DNA of 64,000 bases. It comes from Epiperipatus broadwayi (taxonomy: Eukaryota; Onychophora; Udeonychophora; Euonychophora; Peripatidae). Below are positions 22,346 to 35,870 of this stretch, in pieces (positions within the stretch are counted from its first letter, which is position 1; each line of letters opens with the position of its first letter). The notes under the pieces were generated by a model that made no database searches, was not told the DNA's origin, and saw only the letters and a list, made by a program, of their open reading frames with translations. Made by a program: the position numbers and the translations under genes. The stretch covers positions 30,001-94,000 of the forward strand of contig JAQFVV010012977.1 in the NCBI GenBank assembly GCA_028023455.1, written 5' to 3'.

Positions 22346-23480
22346 CTAGATAAAGATGCTTTGAATGCTTTCTCTTGTAGCATTTATGATTAAAAAAAAT
22401 AAGCTTGGTTAGAGCTATTGAAATGCTCTTTATATTATGTATATACATATATATGTATAACTTGGACACTTTTTATATGTATAAAAGTAACCTAAACAAG
22501 ATTATTGTATTAATATTATTTTAATAATAGTAATATAATTATTAATAATAAATTAACAGGACACATTTGTATATATTTTATTGAGTGTGTTCACTCAAGC
22601 ATTCATTGAAGCAATATAAAAGAAAAACTATCTACCATATTTTTATTTTTAAAATAAAGTAAATAGTGAAGTGTTTGACTTTTGGAGCTATTAAATACAT
22701 TCTGGGCAATAATCTTTTTTTCCATTCACTTCATAGTGATCTTGTTAGGAAGAAATTAGAATCTCTTTAATTATTTTGACCTTTTAAAAACGATGTCAAC
22801 TTTTAGTATGTTCTAAAATTTTGTAAAACTTTTAGTATTATGCAAACTGCAGCACATCAAATTCGGAAAGGATAATAAATGAATAATGAAACATATATAT
22901 TTTCAACATAAACAGAAGAAATTTTATTAATATATATAATTATATATGGTGTTTAGAAAAGGAAAAGTGACTGCAAATATATTCAAATTTGCAAATTTTA
23001 ATGTTTAATTTGTTTATTTATGTTTTTCTTTGGATAATGTACAGTTGAAGTCACGTAATTAGATACAGTTTACTTCATGCTTCCAAAGTATTTACAAAAG
23101 ATATTGCACTTGAAGAACAGAGATAAAGCTATATTGTGGTTATGTTTAATTAAAAACTGATATATTCTTCTTTAACTGAGATTTAAAGTTTGTATCTTGT
23201 CTAGGAATAATCTCTATTTTAAAAAAATGATTAGTTATATTTATTAATGAATTTGCCTGGAGTTGTTAGTATCAAGCTTGTAAATGCATTATTTTAACAT
23301 TTACAAATAAAAGGATTGATAAATACTAAATTAATAATGAAGATACATGTAAAAGATTGTGGCATAAGCCAACTGAAGAGTGGTAGTTGCAGTACAAAAT
23401 GTGCATCTTGGGGAACATTTTTTTTTTTTTGAGATCTTTTTATTTTTACATTTCAAAAATGTATAGTGGATTGCAAATTT
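22346..23480. other. AT-rich stretch, nothing recognised
   Basis: No gene-like frame and no repeat match noticed. Confidence 0.4.
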
Positions 23481-23485
23481 AAGTT

Positions 23486-24962
<1,477 letters not shown>

Positions 24963-25383
24963 TCATCTCCTAGAAGAAAAATGTACAGGCATTGTATTTG
25001 GTGTAGATCAATAAAAATATGTATTATTGTCATATAAAAACGCTATTGATTTCTTATTGCAACACTAACAATTTTGATTAATCATAAATCATTAATAGTA
25101 AGATTTAGTCAAGAATTTTAAGTGGATTTTGACTAATATAGGTAATAGAAGTGTTATCTTAGTGCAAATAGTGCAAAATGAGTTCTTTTATTTCAATTAT
25201 TGTTTCGGAAGTCTGCATAGAAAACTAAAATGATGATTAACTAATTTTGTTTTCACCTACTTCAAACTAGAATTTACTTCACAACATGGCAGTTGCAAGC
25301 TGAAAAAACAAGATAACTAACTGCTGCTTGAAATTAATAACAAATAGTCAAAAATTTGTTTGAGGAGAAGATTGCAATCTTTG

Positions 25384-25530
25384 AGCACCAGAAGAAGAAG
25401 AAAAAGAAAAAAAAAGAAGAGGAAGAGGAAGAAGATGAGGAGGAAGAAAAAGGAGGAGGAGGAGAATTATTATTATTTTATTACTATTACTACTGCTACT
25501 GCTGCTTCTGCTACTACTACTACTATTTGT
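25384..25530. repeat. Purine-rich GAA/GGA tract followed by ATT/TAC triplets
   Basis: The plus strand is almost pure A/G from 25384 to 25464 and then changes to (ATT/ACT)n and CTG-type triplets. Low complexity; the open frames across it on both strands are artefacts. Confidence 0.85.
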
Positions 25531-25881
25531 CATAAAGTCATGTATGTCCATCAAGACTTTATTTTTTGGAAATTTATTATGATGTTATTAAGACATAACA
25601 GGAAAATAAATATTTGCAGGGAAAATGCTTACTGTATTGATCAAGGTCATTCAATAACAGACTGAGTCCATTAATAATAATGCTGCATTAGAATAACTGG
25701 ATAATAATGACTTTATATTTGACTAATATCAAAGATCTACCAACAATTTAAGTCGTTGCTTGGGTCAATAATGTTTTGGTATTAAATTCAATCTTGATGT
25801 AGTAGAATAAATTAAATATATTTTTAATTATTAAAAATATGTAATTGAATGTAAACCTAAGCCTTTAACTATTTTTGGATT

Positions 25882-26745
25882 TTGCATTTTAAGCATACTG
25901 ATACAGACCACTTTTTTTTCCAAAGGAGGCTAGAGCACAATGAGTTAATTTGCGAAGTGAATTTTTTAGTAGACCAGCCTCCCCCGAATATTAAAAAAAA
26001 TTGGCTACAACTTCTCATTTCACTTATTGATAATCAAATGGATTTAAATTTAAAAAAAAATAATAATAAACACACATATTGGGACACGTTTAAAATGATA
26101 AATCCTCAGCTGATATGCCCTCCTAGTTCTCTTGAAGTGACTAATAACAATCTTTTTAATAAAATGATAAAATGGTATTTAATGCCTAAATATATTGATT
26201 TTATTATTGAAATAAATCTATCTTCACTTCCTACCAACGATTTCCTTGTTTCAAATAGAGGATTTAAAAGGATTGATTCCTTATGTATTTTGTGTAAAAA
26301 AGATAGTGAAACATTTGATCATATTCTTGTTTCTTGCTCGGGACTAAGAGAAGCAAAATATATAATTCAAAATTATTTCAGTAATCACAATCCAGAACTC
26401 TTTGATATGATTCATAATATTACAATGGGTAATTTCTGCAATATCAGAAGATGCATATTTATTAACCACGTAATATGGTTACTTAGATGTCATATAGTTG
26501 TAATCAATTCTCTATTGGACTTAAATGTACATTTAATTCTATTCGAACAAAAGATAAGCTTCTTTCAACCTAAGAAATCTACCTATCCACATGGACTGGA
26601 TCACAACATTATGGTTCTTAGTACAAGAAACTCATCAAAACACTCAGGAGGTTACTATTGAAAATGTAAATCAATTTATACTAGATTTTTTTGTTGTCTA
26701 AAGAAATTCATTTGTAACACTTTATATAAAATAAAAATATTTAAA
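25882..26745 (+). CDS. LINE ORF2 C-terminal fragment with CCHC-type finger
   Basis: An uninterrupted frame (25882-26661) with a truncated N-terminal side. About residues 130-155 read LCILCKKDSETFDHILVSC, a C-x2-C-x7-H-x4-C finger typical of the region after the RT of non-LTR retrotransposons (zf-RVT type). HVIWLLRCH follows about 50 residues later, as in related copies at 1590 and 6890. No RT motif is present, so this is a 5'-truncated insertion. Downstream the sequence ends in an A-rich stretch (about 26725-26750). The open frame over 260 codons in AT-rich DNA suggests a fairly young copy. Confidence 0.7.
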
Positions 26746-26749
26746 AAAA

Positions 26750-28545
26750 ACTTAAGTCATTGCTGAGACACTTCTTATCATATTAAGATTTATTTTTGTA
26801 AAAAAATTAAACCCTTTTATGTCAACAACAATTATCACTATTAGTCAATTCACCACTTAACATTCGTTTAAAAATAATAGAAACTATTTTTTAAAAGAAA
26901 CTATTCATAGATTTTATACATCAAAGGCTGAAAGCAATATAATTAGTTTGTGAATTTAAATATTTTTAAATAATAAATAAACAACAAATTAAATTAGTCT
27001 ATCTCTTCCTCATCTATTATAGAATATACTTCACGTGAGTTTAAAAAATTAAATTATAAAAATATAAAAGCATGACTTTTAAAATTATAAAAATTCTTTT
27101 TCCTTCAAACGTATACTTTAATAATTAAAATTAATTACATTTCTTGTTTTAAGAATAAAATAAATAAATAAATAAATGGAAATAATTACAATGTATATTG
27201 AAGAATAATTTGCAACTTAGCTGCTTAACAGGGATCTATTATAAAATAATTTAATTATTTGGTTAGTTGCACAAAAGTGATATTCAAGTAGTCAAATATT
27301 AAGTAAACATGCGATTAGCATATTGAGAGATGGGTAGATTCTGGATCAAAACTCAACCTGGGCACTTGTCTATTTGAAATATCACGTGATCTTCCAAATA
27401 ACAGATAACATTAATTTCTTTTTTATTAATAGTTATAATAAATTAAATTTCTACATTCCATCTATAAATGTTAAACTTCCTATATTCACATCTTTAACAC
27501 CGCCCATATTAGACAAATACATTAATAATTAGTACTAATTATTTATTAGTCTAAAGTTTTCATATCATTCCTAACCTAAATAAAACCTTTAAAGTCAATT
27601 AAAAATTAATGTATCTGCTTTTTTCAGATATAATATTTTTTTTTGAAATATACTCAAAACTTGCAATCCATTAAATACTCTTGAAACATGTGAATACAGA
27701 GATCCGAAAAAAGTAGTCATTATCTTTTTCAAGTGTCTTTTTTCATAAGTTTAAGAACGTTTTGTGAAATGGAAATTGTAAATATTTAAATTAACTGAAT
27801 CTTTTTACAGTTTATTCAACAATGCATCAATATAGAAAAATCTTGGTTTCTACCAGCGTTTGCTTACTGAAGTTATTATTATAGAATAAATATGTAAATA
27901 TTTTTTTGGAAAATGTCTTTAAGATAAATCAGTAATTAGATAAAATGAAAACTAACATGCTTATCACTACATTTTTTCTGCATCATGAAGAAAAGCACAA
28001 TAAATAATTTAGATTGTTGTAAAGGTACAGGTAAACCATCATTAAACCAAATTTCTAGGTCTGCGACTTTTTGGGTTTGTGGATTTTTCAGATTTCAAAA
28101 CGAAATTCCCCATCCCTTGATAATAAACTTAAACACTGCTGGAAATTTAAACAAGTATTGCATTTATTATTTATAGTTGGTATGTATTGAATTATTTTTT
28201 GAATGTTGCATAAATTTATTTTATTAATAACAATATTACATTTTTAAAATGTAGATTACATTTATATCAACATAAAATTTGTGTATATAAATAATTAAAA
28301 CAATAAATCAAAACAATACTTTTGCAATTTTATCAGTGTAGTAAGTTTTGAATTTAAATTGTTTGGAGTTTAATTCACCTGCCTATCACTAAAATTAAGA
28401 TATTGTGAGGGGAAAGTTCATTATATCTTCAAAAAAAGTTTGTATGTAAATAGCGAACTTACCAAGCAACACAAATTTGGGCATTTAAGGTATATTAAAA
28501 AATTGATTTTATGTTTTATTATTATGTATTATTTAATATTGAGTT
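26750..28545. other. AT-rich stretch, nothing recognised
   Basis: No supported gene; a short (AAAT)n run lies near 27158-27178. Confidence 0.4.
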
Positions 28546-28548
<3 letters not shown>

Positions 28549-28580
<32 letters not shown>

Positions 28581-28581
28581 T

Positions 28582-28628
<47 letters not shown>
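28549..28628. repeat. (TA)n microsatellites
   Basis: Two TA runs separated by CTCAATA, directly abutting the palindromic element at 28632. Confidence 0.9.
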
Positions 28629-28630
<2 letters not shown>

Positions 28631-28730
28631 GACTAGATGGAGCTTTACCAATAGCTCCTAACAAGCTTTTGTTTACATAAACACTGAGAGAGAAAGAATT
28701 CAATATCTCTTTCGTTGTCTCCATCCTTTA

Positions 28731-28772
28731 GACCACGGTTTCGAGCTAATTGGCTCATGTCAGTAAAAGGTA
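28731..28772 (-). ncRNA. Hammerhead-like motif, left arm
   Basis: Minus strand: CTGACATGA (a CUGAUGA-like core with two extra bases), stem II GAGC/GCTC, intact GAAA, then ACCGTGGT, close to a palindrome, then C. The core insertion probably impairs cleavage. Confidence 0.5.
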
Positions 28773-28788
28773 GTTTCTGGTCTTTCTA

Positions 28789-28830
28789 CCCTTTACTGAC
28801 ATGAGCCAATTAGCTCAAAACCATGGTCTA
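28789..28830 (+). ncRNA. Hammerhead-like motif, right arm
   Basis: Plus strand: CTGACATGA at 28796, stem II GAGC/GCTC, AAAA instead of GAAA, then the perfect palindrome ACCATGGT and C. The loss of G12 should disable it. Confidence 0.5.
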
Positions 28831-29659
28831 AAGGTTGGAAACAACAAAAGAGAAATTGAATTTTTTCTCTCTTAGCCTTTATGTAAACAAAAGCTTGTTA
28901 GGAGCTATTGGTAAAGCTCTATCTAGTGATCATAAAATGCAAGCTAAGAGCAAGTTATGAAATTTATAACTTATTTTGTTTATCATATATATATATATAT
29001 ATGAATGACTTTATTTTTTAGGTATTCATAAGAAATTCAAATGGCAGAATTTCAAAAAAGAAATTGATGCAAAGACCTTGCACTGCAGAATCTAATATTT
29101 ACTACTGTGCTAAACTATTCAAGGTTTCAAATCTACTAAAAAATCTTTTCTGAAAATATGTGGTTAACCACGTTGTAAATAAATTAATGATAGAATTGTG
29201 AAGAATGTTTCACAATAAAATATAAACTATTAAATCTGAAGTTGCAGAATTGATATGAAGATCACATGACTTATTACCATCAGCTTATTTATAAATCAGT
29301 TGATATGAAGATTGCAACGATTTTTTAACATAGATTCTGATAAAGAAAGAAAAGGAAGGAACTAGTCCATAAATTTTTAATTATTTATTTGCTTTTAAGA
29401 GCAGACAAGATTTATCCTGCCTTTGACCACAGATTAGTGAAATGTGTTAAATGAAACAAAGTCTTTTTGCTACCAACTTTTAAATAAAAGTATTGTAGCT
29501 TAGAAATTATTAATTCACCTTACTTTAGTAATATTTTTATTATCATACCTATAAAATCATATTAGAAAATTTTTTTTATTAGTAGATTTTTTTCATACTA
29601 CATTTATTTGTCATTAAAGCTTAGTAAAACAAAATGTTGTTTAGAAGTCTTATATAATG

Positions 29660-30130
29660 AGCATGTCAATATAACATTTGTAGTACAAGCTTATTAAATT
29701 AAGTCACATGACATATGACTTGATTTCCTTGCAATTCTTGTTTAGCTCTTAAGACTTTGATGATTTTATATTGCTAAAGCTATTAATATATGATGTTTCT
29801 GAATTTAGTTTAGTCCCATATGGCTATTTAAGTTAAGACAACTGGATTTGAAGTCATATAGATGTGTGAAAATTTCAGATTTTCTACTTAATAGTTAACC
29901 ATTAGATAAAGTGCTTGGCTTGACCTGGTGTTTTAAATCTAATGTTTGAATATCCTAGTGTCTCACTGAGGAATGCCAAAAGTGTGAAACCTGTCTGGGG
30001 ATAGGGATATTTGGAAAAGCAAGTTAGGAACTATTGACACACTCATTATATAACATTTGAAAACAATGTTATTAAATTAAGTCTTGTAATATATGGCTTG
30101 ATTTTCTTGCAGTTAGTTTGTACAAAGCTA
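29660..30130 (+). mobile_element. Retrozyme-like partial tandem dimer with hammerhead motif
   Basis: The start (ATATAACATTTG...ATTAAATTAAGTC...ATGACTTGATTTCCTTGCA, about 29670-29735) recurs in direct orientation at about 30047-30115, giving a unit of about 380 bp. One hammerhead-like motif lies near the end of the first unit (29966-29995). A related element with the same order is at 53860-54310. Direct, ribozyme-separated tandem units are the hallmark of retrozymes; assignment is by analogy. Confidence 0.55.
29960..30003 (+). ncRNA. Hammerhead-like motif in the tandem element
   Basis: CTGAGGA at 29966-29972, a weakened stem II, GAAA at 29986-29989, then CCTGTC and TGGGGAT as in family C. Core bases are present, but stem II has mismatches. 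Confidence 0.5.
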
Positions 30131-31140
30131 GAGTCATAGTTAATAATAAGCATTTCATTAATTTTAAGTTGCTTTATTCTTAATTATACACTTTAGCAAT
30201 TAGATGTACATTCAGGATTGTGGAAATAATTATTTTTGTGTGTACTATTAATCTGGATGAAATGAGAACAAATGAATTAGTAATCAAAGGATGTGAGTTA
30301 TTTTAACTTTAATATATCTCTTATAGAGATTTAATTATAAATTTATTTAAATGCATATTGATTATGATTACGTAAGTAATATTTACTAAGGCTGCAATCA
30401 CAAGAATATGTGCGTAAAAATGCGATAGTAGGGACCTCTACATAACTTAATGGTGGCTTTTTTTATGTTCATAAGAAGTTTATGCACCAGAAATGATCAT
30501 GTTGGCCACAAATGTTGCATCTTTAGCATCAGGGTCTGCCATTCTACTATTACACACACCAACAGTACACAATAGAGATTAAAACATAGGATCTAATTTA
30601 TGAAGCCAGACAAAGGTTTTATTTTTATAAACAAGTTCAGTAAAATTATAAGATTATTTTTTTTAGATCAGAGAACTAATATTTCAGAGCCATTTATATT
30701 TAGTAATTAATTGCGAGATGTTTTAGCTTTTATCTGAACATAAAGTGAGTGAGAATTTGTTTAAATTTTTGCAAAGTTTGAGAGAAAACTAGAAATGATT
30801 GCATAAAATAGAACATTAAAAAAATAATAAAAATAGTGCCATCAATTATGGCAGCTTTCTTTAATACTAAAGTGGGAATAATGCTGTTTGAAAGATAGCA
30901 ACATATTTAGCTATTTTAAAACAATTCTGGCAAAGGTTTTAAAATATATCCTCATCATTATCACCACTTGATCTCATGATGGGTGATAGCATGGACAAAC
31001 TGATCTAGCCTTTTTTCTCTACTTTCCTGTATGCCTTCAAAATTGCCAATTCCATAATATTAACCATCCATGAAGTCACAACCATCCTGAAAATTACGTT
31101 TTGCCATAACTGACCCTATAATAGAGGAATCTTAGTCAAA
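30131..31140. other. AT-rich stretch with an old repeat fragment
   Basis: Around 30470-30600 a copy of the TTCATAAGAAGTTT repeat is recognisable; nothing else. Confidence 0.35.
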
Positions 31141-31310
31141 TAATATGTCTACAAAAGAAAAAAGGAGGATTAAAAAAAGGGAGGATGGGAAGTAAAGAAG
31201 AGCTTGAGCCCGAAAGAAGAGGAGTGAGAAAGAGGGGAAGGGGGGGAAGGGGAAAGGAGAGGAGGGGGGGTGGGGGGGGGGGGAGGGGGGGGGGGGGGGG
31301 GGGGGGGGGT
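31140..31310. repeat. Purine-rich strand ending in a G-run
   Basis: The plus strand is mostly A/G from 31150 and becomes nearly pure G at 31264-31309. G-quadruplex or triplex-prone; exact run length may be affected by sequencing. Confidence 0.9.
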
Positions 31311-31422
31311 ATGATCACAAAACATGAATAGATAATAACACTTGCAAGTAGATTTACAATTCTAGAAATATATACATTTTTTCTACTGTACAGGTTTTTT
31401 TATACCTGCACTTCAATATATA

Positions 31423-31505
31423 ATATATAGGGGATTCGAACTCAGACTTTCACACAACTCTCAAATATCCATGCTATCCCATACTGCTGACACACTTGAT
31501 CTTAC
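31423..31505 (-). mobile_element. Family A tRNA-like tail, fragment
   Basis: Plus strand GGGGATTCGAACTCAGACTT is the reverse complement of the AAGTCTGAGTTCGAATCCCC tail, followed by the reverse of the GATCAAGTGTGTCAGCAGTA segment. Confidence 0.55.
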
Positions 31506-33190
31506 ACATAATAAAATCATTAGTGTAAATCCAAAAGCAACAATTATTAGTAGAAGTTAAAGTTTCTTCCAAGAATAGCAGTGCTTGGAATTTGGAGCAT
31601 TTTGCATTGATCAACATATCAAATCAAATGGATTTGTTGCTCAGAAGTTCATGAGAAGATCAAGTGCTGAAAATTCTACAACTGGAATCAATCTATGTAC
31701 TTTATATTCCAAAATCTAAATCTGATAATCTACACCATGCAGGACATAGGCCAGTATAAAATAGTAAAATTAGATATTCTGATTTCCTTTGTAAAAAAAT
31801 TTGAACTGTATCCCAAAAAGCTTGATAACTTTTACATGGGCTATTTTCTGAGAAACTCAAATTGCATTAGTGGATAACTATTTTATTATATAAAAAATTA
31901 TCCAATAGCTTTGCTGGACACAAATCTTATGTACCATATTCTGCCTCTCTTTCATTGTTCTAAACCATATAGAGCACAGTTTTATTTATATAATAAAACA
32001 TCAAAACATATTTCTTTATTGCAGAACTATATATGAAAGTTTACATTTGGACCATAAATGATATACTAGCAGTCAATGTATTAGTCTGTTAAACTAATTA
32101 TCTGAGATTCTCATTAGGTGAAGTTTGAACATTTTCCAGATAGTTGAAGGTATTACAGATTAATTTTTTCACCTAGTTATTTTATAGCTAATTAATTCTT
32201 ATTATCTGAACGTCAAAGATATTTGGAGTATAAAGATTAGTAAGATTTCTATTGATGTACTTAGCATAAGTAAGATATCTTCAATGTAGCACAACTGTCA
32301 TTCTTGGTAAAGAGTAGTTATCCAATAATTTATCTTTATTTATTAATTTTTTTTTTCACCTAAAGTAAAATTTAGAATTAAATTAGACTTAATAAGAAAG
32401 AAAGAACCCTAATTTTATCTCAGACCATTTGCTTTCGACTGTAGCAGTCATTAAAATTAAATCAGTTATAGTGTATTTACTGATAAGTTATCTAAAGTTA
32501 GTCAGATCACTGAGAAGAAAACTTAAGTCATATTAGAGGGCAAATGATTGAGGTGGATAATCAATACTGATAACTCCATGTATGAATACTAATATCTCAC
32601 CTCAAAGTCAGGTAGGGTAACCAGGCAAAAGGGAATATCCAAATAATGATATTCAATTACCTTTAGTGGTAGTTGTCATTGGTTCCCAATATAGTTTCTT
32701 AGTATCTAGAGATGCTTCATGACTTTGATGAGCCTTCCATACATTAATTAAGAAAATTATTTGAATGGTTCTTTGCTCAAGGGGTCATGTGATATTTTAG
32801 CTTCCAATAAACCGAGCCCCAACTTAGTGATTTTTAGTTCTTGAGAACCATTATATTACTTCTACATCATCTGCTCAGGGTGCACTGAATAATTTAACTA
32901 GTAACTGACAACAATAGTCACAAAAACTATAGAATCTTCAATCGTTTACAACATCTCAAGATACAGAGTTGCATAAGACACTGACCAAATAATTGCACTT
33001 TTTTATCATTTAAGGTGATTAATATTTGCATTCTTTGCATGATTTGGAACAGTAGCATAAAACATACTCTGGAGCTTTGGGTCCTTAGATCATAGATTAT
33101 GACATTACTTCTGATTTTTTAATTTCATGACTCCCTTTTCCTGTGCTTACACCAACTGTTAACAGTAACAACTTCCTTTATTGGGGGAAG
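31506..33190. other. AT-rich stretch with old repeat pieces
   Basis: Near 31630-31760 there is a fragment of the AGAAGTTCAT repeat. No gene was recognised elsewhere. Confidence 0.35.
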
Positions 33191-33330
33191 TGCATTAGCT
33201 CCAAACACCCAAGGCTTCTCACTCATGAAAACCATGATCTAGAAAGTAGGGTGGTAGATTATTGGATAATTAGGCACTAAATAAGAATTGATATGCACAA
33301 CCTTCTAGCACCTAGTGATTACAAGAGATT
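33190..33330 (+). mobile_element. Decayed family C hammerhead element
   Basis: GGCTTCTCACTCATGA, GAAA (33242-33245), and then TTATTGGATAATTAGGCACT and CTTCTAGCACCTAGTGATTAC align with the right arm of the palindrome at 35807-35971. The core is CTCATGA and stem II is degraded. Confidence 0.55.
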
Positions 33331-34750
33331 GGTAGTACATATGAATACAGAAAATTGCTACCATGTGGGCTTGAATATTTTGTGAACTCCAACCAGCAAA
33401 CTTTCCAATTATTATTGTCCTGCTTCATTTACTTCTGTGGTAGATTGACACCCTCTAGAATCACTTCTTGGGTTTGAATTTTTTATAAACTCCTGAGTAA
33501 GTCATTTGATGATGATGATCATTATTATTAACTTGCATGATTTGATGCAATGGTAGAATGATGGAATCAAGAATTCAAAATCCACAGACCTAGGTTGCCT
33601 TCTCTCATTTTCAGTGCCCATTCTTCTTATAAACTCTTGAACACTAGTTATATTTATATATTGGATTATTTCCATCATCTAATACAAGGAATGTCTTTAG
33701 AAAAATTTAACTTTATTTAAATATTCTAATTTAAATGAAGTTATTTTTTTCTAAAGACATTCAATACTCACATTATATGATGAAAATAGTTCATTATGTA
33801 AATACAACTAAAACACCATCACCACAAACCTTCAGGAAAACACTGTTGATCAATACATCTGTTTATTATTTATTTAACATTATATAAACAAAAACACTTT
33901 CAGCATATCATTAATTGCTATTTTACTGTAGAAAAGAATGTAATAAAGTATTATCTTCAATACCTTCTGTTAAATATTTTTGGAATAATAAAATAATGAT
34001 CCATTCTGTATCAATGAGCAAAAATTTTTGTATTGCAGTAAAATTACTGCAACTAAATAAGTTCTATATCTAGTTACTATTTGACTTAGTTTATTGATGT
34101 AAGACTTTTACTTACATGTGTGTGTGTGTTTTGGTGGAGTTACTCTTTTTTATGTATTATCTCACTGCTGAGCACCATAATCGCAGCTTTTTTATTTTAT
34201 GGGTCGATGCTTTCTTTATTATTCTAATTATGCAAGTGAGCTCATTTTCACATTTCACCCGTGTGGTAATTGGATATGTTTCTCTTCTGTTTATTACATT
34301 CTTGTAGTTAGCTATGAACCATTCCCTTTTTATCTTCCATTTTAGTATGACTTGAACTTTCTATCAATTCCATAAAATTTTAAAAATAAAATAGCAGGGT
34401 CATAGGACCAATCATTACATTTTTTGACTTGCTGGTTGTGAATCTATGTGTTTTAGTATTATAAAATCATATATATTCATTGGATTGGACATATAAAATG
34501 AATGAATAATAGAAGTCTTTGTTAAAAAGTATTTTTTTTTTGTAAAAAAGAAAAGTCTGGTTTTATTTCAAAATTATAATTGATTATCATGTTTTGTCAT
34601 GATATAACAACATTTTATTCTCTTTAACTAATAACGTCACTCTCACAATTAGTTCTAAGCTGATGTGACAAAGCGTATAATGTGCAATATAAGAATAACT
34701 ATTTTAAATAATTGTTTCATAAAATTATGTATTAATACATTGTACAGGCT
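33331..34750. other. AT-rich stretch with dispersed-repeat pieces
   Basis: Near 33465-33530 is a GGGTTTGAATTTTTTATAAA repeat also seen near 43245 and 55160. An inverted repeat of about 40 bp, TCTTTAGAAAAATTTAACTT against its reverse, lies at about 33690-33765. No gene found. Confidence 0.35.
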
Positions 34751-34756
34751 TAAACC

Positions 34757-35165
34757 TGCATTTATATATGTAATATATGCAGGGTTTGAACTCAGATTTT
34801 CACACGACCCACCACCCTCAGTGCCATCTCATATTGCTGACCACCTGATCACACACATGTTGAAAAGATAAATAATCACCAATATACGTATTTCATGCTA
34901 AAACAGCAATCATCAGTTGGTCCAGATTACTATCCTCACACATATATATAATCAGTACTCAGCGTTATATTAAGATAGCCAATCTTTATACTTTAATGGA
35001 CAGGCGTCAAACTATTCCAACTCACAACTCTTTAGCCTTGCTGGTTTAGCATGAAATACATATATTGGTGATTATTTATCTTTTCAACATGTGTGTGATC
35101 AGGTGGGTCAGCAATATGAGATGGCACTGAGAGTGGTGGTTCGTGTGAAAGTCTGAGTTCAAAAT
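34757..35165. mobile_element. Head-to-head pair of hammerhead-SINE (family A) copies
   Basis: 34757-34990 is a family A copy on the minus strand with B-box-like tail (GAGTTCAAACCC), ribozyme and the upstream segment. 35035-35165 is a plus-strand copy that starts within the ribozyme (TGCTGGTTTAGCATGAAATA) and continues to GTCTGAGTTCAAA. The two share a TTGGTGATTATTTATC and GTGTGTGATCAGGTGG core. Confidence 0.7.
34872..34932 (-). ncRNA. Hammerhead ribozyme-like motif, family A
   Basis: Minus strand: CTGATGA (complement of 34910-34916), stem II TGCTG/AGCAT-type hairpin with one closing mismatch, GAAA, the perfect palindrome ATACGTAT as stem III, A as the cleaved base, and stem I CCAA/TTGG extended by an outer helix. 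All invariant core bases are intact. Confidence 0.7.
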
Positions 35166-35724
35166 TATGTATTATAAAATATTAACAAATTTTTGACTTG
35201 GCCACTATATATATATATATATATAGCTTCTAAAATATATTATCTAAATTACTTTCGTTTACTTTAGTTAACTCTAAGTAATCCAATGGTGATATATATT
35301 TTATTCTATGGGAATTCTAAATAAAGTTGTTAAAGAAATCTATGAAATATCAACATACCTTTATTTAGGACATGACCCTGAAGCAACAATCTTTTACTTC
35401 ATTAGTAAGTACAATTTGTGCTGCCTTTATTGCATATTGTGTGTGTGTGTGCTTTTAGTATTAAAGTAATTCTTATTTGCTCAAATGATTTGCAGGTACA
35501 TCATAAGAATTAAAAGCTTTGTAACAGGCTATAAAATATAATTATAAAATATAAAATGTAAAACTGTTTGACCACTAAACATCACATGATCACATCTCAT
35601 ACTAGCACATAATTGTTGTAAACAAAGGCAAAACTCTCCATACAGTAGTGCTACCCTGTGCTAACCAGAGTAATCAATGAATGCCAGAAGGCTTGCTTAT
35701 AAAATCCCTATCTAGGACCTACTC

Positions 35725-35783
35725 ATCCAATATCCCCAGACTAGTTTCTGGCTTGTGGCAATCATCAGTGAGAAACCTTGGAT
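35725..35783 (-). ncRNA. Hammerhead ribozyme-like motif, left arm
   Basis: Minus strand: CTGATGA (35768-35762), TTGCCACAAGCCA hairpin with one mismatch, GAAA, CTAGTC (palindromic ACTAGT stem III, then C), and outer stem I ATCCAA/TTGGAT. Confidence 0.65.
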
Positions 35784-35811
35784 CTGTGAGATCTAGGTGC
35801 AGTGCTCTCAG

Positions 35812-35870
35812 ATCCAAGGCTCCTCACTGATGATGGCCACAAGCCAGAAACTAGTCTGGGGATATTGGAT
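35812..35870 (+). ncRNA. Hammerhead ribozyme, type I-like, right arm
   Basis: CTGATGA at 35827-35833; stem II TGGC (35834-35837) with GCCA (35843-35846) around loop CACAA; GAAA at 35847-35850; palindromic ACTAGT stem III; C 35856 as cleavage site. Stem I: TCCTCA (35821-35826) with TGGGGA (35857-35862), an internal loop, and ATCCAA (35812-35817) with TTGGAT (35865-35870). All invariant core bases are present and all stems pair. Confidence 0.8.

Larger units (their letters stand above)
28632..28925. mobile_element. Palindromic element with two outward hammerhead-like motifs (family D)
   Basis: 28632-28782 and 28789-28925 are near-perfect inverted repeats with a centre around TTTCTGGTCTTT. Each arm has a hammerhead-like motif pointing away from the centre. 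The left end starts next to a TA run, and another TA run lies near 28985. Confidence 0.75.

Noticed and set aside
25348-25665. Lys/Arg/Glu-rich and Ser-rich frames
   Set aside because: Translations of the GAA/GGA purine tract and adjoining triplet repeats.
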